A stretch of DNA of 64,000 nucleotides, taken from assembly GCA_944739405.2 (NCBI GenBank), contig OX123188.2, positions 70,885,251 to 70,949,250 on the forward strand. Reading direction: 5' to 3'. The notes under the pieces are model-generated. The model was not told the origin of the DNA, made no database searches, and saw only the letters and a program-made list of their open reading frames with translations. Source of the stretch: Euclidia mi (Eukaryota; Arthropoda; Insecta; Lepidoptera; Erebidae). This document shows positions 56,546-64,000 of this stretch, piece after piece (within the stretch, counting starts at the first letter, position 1; each line of letters starts with the position of its first letter). The translations under genes were made by a program, and so were the position numbers.

Positions 56546-59169
56546 GATGTATAATTTTAGAGTATTTAAACTGTAGGTAAAATGGTATACTCTTGAGAGT
56601 TTTGTAAAAAAATCTTAATCTTTTGAATATACTGTTCACATTTTTTGTATTGTATGTACCTTATACGATTTATCTCTCTCTATTTTATAAACTTCATATT
56701 ATTTTCTTCAACATATTCGTGATGTAGCTTCGTCGTCTAATTAGAGAACTTTGATATTACGTCTAGTTTGTCAAATATAATGCTTTTACTTTGAAGGACG
56801 AATTACACACACTGTAAATTTGCTGAGTTATTCTCGAAAAACTTGTTAAAGAAAAATATTTGCGTCTGTTCGATTTTTCTTAATGTGTGTGTTCATTATT
56901 CATCAATTTTTTTCATATTCAGCAGAATGTTCGCATCATCATTTGACGTTCGTTTCCTTTTTTATGCTGATGACGTAATATATGGAGGATCTTCATATCT
57001 TACAGAATCCTTGGAATGTTACATTTGTGCCCGATGATTTTGCTTCGTCTTACGTCTTTTGAGATTTTCAACACAGTTACTTTAAAAATCAAGGTTAAAT
57101 AAGCCAAACGATGCGGTTCTAAATACTTGTCAACAATTTTCACACAACTTCACACAATGTTCTTTCGTCGTTGTCACGAACGGCAGTACAGTACCAGTCG
57201 CGTTTTGCATTCAAAGCAACTCGTCGACATCAGAGATAATCAACACCAGCACAATATAGACATACACTTCATTCAGAGCATTTACAAAGGGCTGCTTGTA
57301 CGACTTGGGCGTGGTTTAACCAAAATTACAATAATCAAAGTGCGTGCTCTGAATAAATAATTTTCCATGGGATGTCGGCATCGCTTGACAACTATTTGTG
57401 ACTCAACTCGATGATGAAGTGCTTTAAGCAGGTTAGGGTTACACGGTAATTATGTTAAAGACTTTAAATACCTTTAAGCTGTTAACGCCCTATTGAAGGT
57501 TAACAAGCAACTGACTCAATGAAGACGTTGTTTGTTGGTTACTTAAAAGTACGTTATGTTGTTCAAAACGTCAACAGCTTAGCTGAGAATGTTTCTGGCA
57601 TTTCGGATGGTTGAATAAACACAAAGTACTTTAAAGATACTTTTTAACTCCAGTAGCGTGTTTATTACATGTTTTCACGGATCGAATAAATTCAATGAGT
57701 AGGTACATCTTTATACCGATGATCCTTACTTCAGGTGAAAAGGTCTGCTTTTTTTTGTTACTATGAACGGCAACTTCGAAATACGAATACTGAAAAGACC
57801 GAAACAAGCAAATGCCATGTATTACAATACTTTTATTACAATCTGCTAGAAAGAAAGAAGAAACGTTTAACTTATTGTTCAGCGTGTGTTAATATAAGGG
57901 CGTGTGTGGAACAAAAATATTTTTATGGCCTATGTAAGTAAGGGTCAAACATTATGAGTTTTATGTCCCTACTGGCGAAAGTGGGAAATTCTAAGTTGAA
58001 CCCGGAAGAAACTGATTTTATTATGGCGGCCGTAGATGGGTTTATGGCTTACATTGTGTCGAGGGATAACTCACTTGAAACCTGCGTATTTTACTTTCAA
58101 ATCTGAATATATGGAGTATGCTGTCCCCGTGGTAACGTTGAAGAACCAAAATTGTGTTATTTATATCAGTTAAATCATCGCAGCAAAATGCCTAAGTGTG
58201 CGGTTGACGAATACGTAATGTCGTGTTTCTTTTTAGTCGATGTTTCAAAACATACTTCATTGGAATATAATAGGATATTTATTAACGACCACAAAATTAA
58301 ATTAATTTTAACATAAAACAATTATAACTACTTATTTACTACATTCATTATTATTCTTCACTGGAATTACGTTATTTTTGGACAACGAAATTGCAATTCT
58401 TTTAAAGGATGGACTCTACTGAAACACGAAGGCTAACGTTTAAAAATTGTCTTGTTTTTGCTACGCTTCACAGTGAAATAGCACGAACAACGCAATCAAT
58501 CGTTATCGATCTGTATAAAGTACCTATGCACAGCTATAGTGTGCTCTAAAGCATGACGTAAAAAAGCATATTTTTGACATCTACATTGATATGATAACGG
58601 GAACCAAGTGGAGTGCTTTAATAGGCTTAGTGCGTTCTCCTTATCACGGCGTCCTCTGTCGGTTGTCACCGCAAACAATATTGCAACATCACGTCACCTT
58701 GTGGGTGACTCCCGGTAGGTAACATGATTCATGAATGGGAACAAAGCCTGGATATCGATAGGTAGAGTTCAAGGACTTTTGTGCAGTCGAATAATTGTCG
58801 ATTCGGCGTCTTATCGCCATTTCATCCGTTTATTGTATTCAGGTTTTGTTTATTCGAATGGGCTTTTGTGTTTAATATTGGTGAAGGTTTTGAAGTCAAT
58901 CGGTGAGATGAATACTATAATGTGTTGAATAAACAATACTGCATATTAAATCATGTGTTTCTTGGGATTTCCAATGAGTTCTATCGAGGCATTTAATTGT
59001 AATTTGCTGTTCAGTTCTATGATGACTTAAAATGCAAGCTACAACTTTACTCGCGGTCGACTTGGCGACTTTAAGGCTTTTGAGTTCTCAAGGAAGTAAT
59101 CTATCTAAGTGATATGGCTGACACTATATACATTCACATCTAAACACAGCACAGCTAAACGAAAAAATT
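56546..59169. other. 2.6 kb without recognised genes
   Basis: AT-rich DNA. 57954-58106 is an ATG-started 50-codon frame (MSFMSLLAKVGNSKLNPEET...) with no recognised motif; it is noted as a low-confidence small ORF. Frames at 57127-57360 and 57735-57941 are unremarkable. Confidence 0.4.
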
Positions 59170-59732
59170 CGGGCAAGTGCGAGTCTGACCCGCGCACCGA
59201 GGGTTCCGTACGCATTTTACCTCATTTGAGGTTGGTGCTAATTACGCTAGTCCTCTAAATCTGTATGAGCGCCCATACAACTTAGAGGACTATCTTAAAT
59301 GGAGTCTACTATGTATGTATGGGGACACCCTTAAATTTTCCACTTTTTTTTTGTATTTTTTCCTTTATTTGTACCGTAAGACCCTGATTTTGGCCAAATT
59401 TCGTGATTCTAGTTCAACGGGAACTACCATATAGGTTTTCGACCCAAAACCTATAGGGTACTTACGGTTGACCTAGAATTGGCAATTTTGGTTAAAACCA
59501 ATGTCTTACAGCATAAGTAAAGGAAAAATTCCGAAAATAAAAAAAGTTGAAAATTAAGGTTAATTTTGGTACTTACAAGGTTTCGCAAAAATCTAATTTT
59601 GACCATATCTTTTTATCGGGTTGACCCAGGACCTTGACTTTTATACACCTAATAGGAAACATAGACCTCAGTATCTGGTATAAATTTCAATTTGCTAGGT
59701 CCACCCGTTCCTGAGAAAATCGGTGGTGACAA

Positions 59733-59763
<31 letters not shown>

Positions 59764-59815
59764 GACAAGAAAGTGATCTTATAAGGGTTCCTTTTTTACC
59801 TTGTGAGGTACGAAA
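59170..59815 (+). repeat. Unclassified interspersed repeat, full copy
   Basis: It starts GGCAAGTGCGAGTCTGACCC then GCGCACCGAGGGTTCCGTAC, and ends with (GACA)n and GTACGAAACCCTAAAA. The ends match the split minus-strand copy at 25125/26655, but the middle differs. A small hairpin (TAGTCCTCTAA ... TTAGAGGACTA, 59250-59292) lies inside. Confidence 0.65.
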
Positions 59816-62800
59816 CCCTAAAAATCATGAAAATTAAAAGTTAACTTATACTTTTAATTTTAAGATATGACAGAGGGTTGAGATTTTTTAGGTGTTGACG
59901 ATAAATCGGTCTAATTATGTTATTATAACCTTTGTGCTGCAAATTCTCATACCCTACTAAAGACTTCTGCATTCACAAACTAACTTAGAACATTTCCGAC
60001 TAAACCCATAAACGCGGAATAACTTACATATCAAATCTAGATAGCTCATTTTATTGTCTGGTGAATGAACTCAGTCAAAGAGTTCAGCTAACATATAAAC
60101 TTGTTTAAGTATTTGGTCCATTTATAAACGGAGCCAAGTGGGTCATATTTGTTGTATAGCAAAAAAATATTCGAACAGGCATTATAACCTAGATCTTAAA
60201 GATGGGATATCTTCCATAGATCACTATCATTGGCGGACTGCCATACATATCTACTGTATAAGCAGTACGATTTGAATTTAAAACAAGATTTTTTATGACA
60301 GTGTTTTTGGTGACCTCTTTTTTATACCATCTTGTGAAGAAAATTTCTTGTTACGGGTGATTTCCAGCTATGTATAATTCCATCCTAGTTTTTCATTTGG
60401 ATGATAACTTTCAGAAAAACACAGTAGAATTATTTTCAATTGAACAGTCTTACTAGTGATTATAATGTATTTACGCTAAAGGATTATTAACTTAGGAATG
60501 GAGAAACAGACTCCAGAATCATCTAGAATGCTAATCTTTGTTCTGTGAAATATATAATTAACCAGTTGTGCAAGTTGCTCGCCTGTTTAATTATAATATG
60601 TAGTTCTATAAGCCAGAGATGGCGCGATTTACTTAACTATTTCATGAGTTTACTCTTTGTATTTCTTTCAGCAAGCTATTACTCTAGTACTTCTAGTTTC
60701 ATTTCTAATAGCAAGCTCTGGCACTTTTTCTAAAATAAAAATAGTCTAGGTAGTAACATAGACTACTCTTATTTGAGAAAGAATTACGTTACAAGAATCT
60801 TATAACATCAGCAACCAACCAGTGAAAAGCGTCAAAAAGATGACGTAAGGGAGAAACCATTTTTTTATTACAAGTATCATAAATACTACGATTATGCGAT
60901 TCGTAAATTCAGTTTATTTTTATTCAAAACATACATTTCTAATTCATATAAGTATGTGTTAAATTCAAATATGTTGTAGGTACCTAGATAAAATAGGTTT
61001 ACCGGTAAATAAACTGGACACTTATATTAAGAACCCTTGTTTATCCGTCACTTCTATGGCCTAAGCCTGTACCCTCGGGTTAGTCGAGACGCTTTAGTTA
61101 TAGACAAATTAAATCCTTAAAATCACCTAGAAGCGCTAACGTTTATTTTTTCTGTAATTAAAGTAAATTGATGGTATTCACATTGTTTATATATCAAAGT
61201 TGAGGTATTTTTGCTTGGAAAAATTTTAGATTTGATATCCTTGGTCAGGATAAAATATTTGGGTTATAACGTTAACAGATAAATATGAAAAATAAAATAT
61301 TTTATTTGTGTACACGTGACGGCATTTTATAATAAAACACTGAAACTTGAAGTATTTACTGTTTCGGTTTATTTGAAGATCACCGTATGTATTCAGTATT
61401 CTTAAGAGCCAAGGCTACTTTAATATATTCTCTTCAACAACAAAAGCGTTCGGTACTTTTTTTTCTTTCAACTGACAACGTGAAGGTCCTTTTTTCATTA
61501 TTCCTATACAATGGATTGTTATCAAATGCTTAAAGCCCATTTCAAATTCATCATTACTGCCTGCCCAAATTAACCATTCTACTCATATTTTTAATCATCA
61601 AATATAGTTTGGTCTATATGATAATGGTTGGAGATAGCACACTCGTTTGAAACTTATTATGTTTAATCCACTTTGATTCGTATCTTCAAAACAAATTACT
61701 GGTCCGACGGAAATATGGAAACCCAATGCAATTATAATACCATTAAATTTAGTTTGTTCTTTTTTTGGTATTCATACAAATGACATATATGACAATATTA
61801 TATTATAAACATATATGACAATATTTCAGTGATGTTTTTTATGTATAGTAAGTAGGTAGTATAGTAATTCTCATGTGGGTGTCCGGGTTAAGATAATACG
61901 AATCATTATGAGAAAATAATGATATTGTAAGTTATTTTGCGTAGGTTATAGGTACTTCGTTGCTATACATATAACAACGTAATTATGAAATTCTACACAA
62001 AATATGCTACGAAATTTTCGTAGCTTGCTACGAGGCTACTATTCTTTCTACAACAATGTAAAATGTTAATAGGCTCTAAACTGTTTTCTTTGATGAAAAT
62101 TCCTTTGATGGGAGGTAATTAAATAGCGCCTAGATAATGATTTTCTTAGTTAAGATTATTTTACACACAATAAGGAGGTTACGGGTAGTTCAGAATTGAA
62201 TTATCTGCAAAACCTTAAGGAGACCAATGTCCACACGTGAATATACTATAGTTCCTGATGAATATATGATTCATGATGATTAAACACGATACGAGCAACG
62301 GTTGATAGTTAAGATTTTAAGGAACATTTTTTGCGCCTTTATAATGCCGAGAATATTAGATTTTCCTCTAAAAGCCTTTGTTAGCAAGACAAAGTATTTG
62401 TTGTATAATGAATCTTATTGTTTAGCCCAAAAAGGGGCTATTACGTTTTGTGTGTAACATACTTTTCAAAGTATCTAAAGTAATGATATATTAAAGAATG
62501 ATTTATCACATTTGTCCGCAACACAAATAATAGGGTATGTATTGTAATTATATGTTTGGATTTTTATTATTTTAACTAATGGTGTGTTCCGCTCGCCGAA
62601 TGTTTGGTCAGCGTTGTTAGGTAATGGTTCCGATATGTCCTTGTATCGATTTGTTACTAATGTCAATATAGGTACATAAGCGACCACAGACAGCTAGTCA
62701 AACAGCGGGATTATACAGTGTATATTTTATTACTCAGGAGTCATGTGCTTTACAATCCAAACATCGCGTGTCTAAAAACATGTTAAAACAGTCTACGCTA

Positions 62801-63375
62801 AGTGAAAAATCAGGTGACAGCCAACATAGAAGCTCTTAAAAATAGAACCGTAAAATTCTATCAATACCGCCATTTGCCACTTGAAACTGGTAAATGTATT
62901 TATCGCATGCAATTTTTATTTTTATTACGATGAGATAAAGCCTATTTTACATTGTGTGCACAGTGAAGGCTTTGCTCCAGTTGTCGACGTTTCAGCTCTC
63001 AACCCTCTAGAGCACTTCAGAGTTCGAGTTGGCACCGAATTTTAGGTTTCAAAGCTTCTCATTAGGCGCCGCTCACAGAGACAGGCGGGCGCGGGGCGCA
63101 GGGCGGGGGACAGGGATGGGCGTCACAACGGGAGGACTATTGTGCTTTAAGACTAATCGTTTTGTTCCTCCGCTCTTTATGTAACTGTACGTACAGTTTT
63201 ACTGAGTACTACACGGAGTTTCACTTACTGATATTAGCGCTCGTCTTGTGTGGGATCCAGCGGGACACGCAAGCGGTTTATCGCACGCATCCCGAGACAG
63301 CGTAATAAATAACCGAAGAAAAACTCGGGAAATAATTAAAACTTGTATAATGACTTTATAGCACTAGTAATTTTA
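59816..63375. other. 3.5 kb without recognised genes
   Basis: AT-rich DNA with no repeat or gene recognised. A GC-rich patch at 63067-63125 (GACAGGCGGGCGCGGGGCGC) may mark a promoter of a gene beyond the window. Confidence 0.4.
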
Positions 63376-63516
63376 GGGTTCTATCAGACAGAGAGCGGTC
63401 ACGCGGTCAAGCGTTCAAGCGGTCAGTTTTGCGATATTTGTGTTATATTACGTTACATATGATCCTACGACAGAGAGCGGTCACGCGGCGTGACCGCTCT
63501 CTGTCTGATAGAACCC
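63376..63516. mobile_element. PIF/Harbinger-type MITE
   Basis: 29-bp perfect TIRs begin GGGTTCTATCAGACAGAGAG and are flanked by TTA (63373-63375 and 63517-63519). A partial extra copy of the left TIR (CAGAGAGCGGTCACGCGG) lies at 63471-63488, next to the right TIR. 141 bp, no coding capacity. Confidence 0.85.
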
Positions 63517-63519
63517 TTA

Positions 63520-64000
63520 CGATTAAAGTAAAAACGAAAGAGCATTAAAATGGGCAAACAGCAAATTAAATCTATAAGTAACTGCATTATTTACGATTAC
63601 TAAATCAAATTTTATGTCAGAATGAGGATATAAAAATGTTGTTTGATAAATCTCGTCGTATTTCGGGCACGGTGTATTTTTTGGTATTAATAAGGTTTCC
63701 CCGACGGTCCTTTTAAAACTGCGGTGGTTGTTGGAGACGGTTAAAAGCTTCGCGGTCGTTTCACTTATCAACCAATTAAAGTAGTAATTTCATGTATGCC
63801 TCCGTAATTAATGGCTTCTAATTTAAAATACACAAACATGGCATTTAGTTATGTATTCATTATGAGATTTTTTTTACATTACAGTTAATTAATCGACGTA
63901 TTTGTTCTACGTTGTCACCACATTGTTATTTGGACAAAATGAATTGAAAGAACATTGGCAGAATTTGGTCTGGGTTTGTTGTGGCGTCCTTAAACTTCAT
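63520..64000. other. No recognised feature at right end
   Basis: AT-rich DNA; the minus-strand frame 63523-63771 has no recognised motif. Confidence 0.4.

Noticed and set aside
56930..57037. FLFYADDVIYGG on the plus strand, looking like an RT catalytic box
   Set aside because: No other RT motif lies around it in any frame; YADD alone can occur by chance in AT-rich DNA.

Overview
This window looks like nuclear DNA of a moth or butterfly (Lepidoptera). It is AT-rich, full of TAGGTA/TACCTA motifs, and crowded with tRNA-derived SINEs, CTAGT-ended Helitron-like repeats, jockey/CR1-like and RTE LINEs, and several DNA transposon superfamilies. Genes have introns with GT-AG junctions. The species cannot be told from sequence alone.

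The only convincing host genes are three small plus-strand genes in tandem, at 11453-15034, 19357-20706 and 32698-37267. Each has a short first exon (signal peptide), a phase-1 GT-AG intron that splits an alanine codon, and a second exon encoding a secreted cysteine-rich domain. Cysteines lie at mature-domain positions 3, 14, 20, 33, 35, 37, 50 and 54 or 56. The C-x-C-x-C core and the Cys-V-x(2-4)-Cys ending resemble trypsin-inhibitor-like (TIL) domains, but two usual cysteines are missing. Gene 3 has a C-terminal extension; recognisably homologous sequence follows the TGA stop of gene 2 in the same frame, in a 77-codon open stretch.

Most of the rest is nested mobile DNA. From 1 to 5.8 kb there is a Tc1-like transposon holding a TIR element with about 450-bp inverted repeats, an IS630-type remnant and an RTE LINE. 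From 5.8 to 11 kb come SINEs, a LINE fragment and a three-layer nest (a LINE with 191-bp tandem repeats, inside an RTE, inside a PIF/Harbinger element). From 11 to 20 kb are genes 1 and 2, with a hAT element in intron 1 and a cluster of near-perfect palindromes between the genes. From 20 to 32.6 kb are gene-poor DNA, a palindromic TIR element inside a SINE, and LINE-in-repeat and LINE-in-LINE nests. From 32.7 to 37.3 kb is gene 3, whose 4.2-kb intron holds a SINE and a 3.74-kb foldback element flanked by TTAA and built of inverted 120-bp arrays. From 37 to 64 kb are a Penelope-like remnant, SINEs, Helitron-like repeats, a GC-rich block near 47.8 kb, a LINE with a long undamaged RT frame (53.1-54.5 kb), a PIF-type MITE at 63.4 kb and long stretches with no recognisable gene.

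The most promising candidates for something undescribed are the cysteine-rich gene family with its tail behind a stop codon, the TTAA foldback element, and the long-TIR element carrying a split cysteine-rich protein. All family assignments come from reading motifs by eye; no database search was possible.
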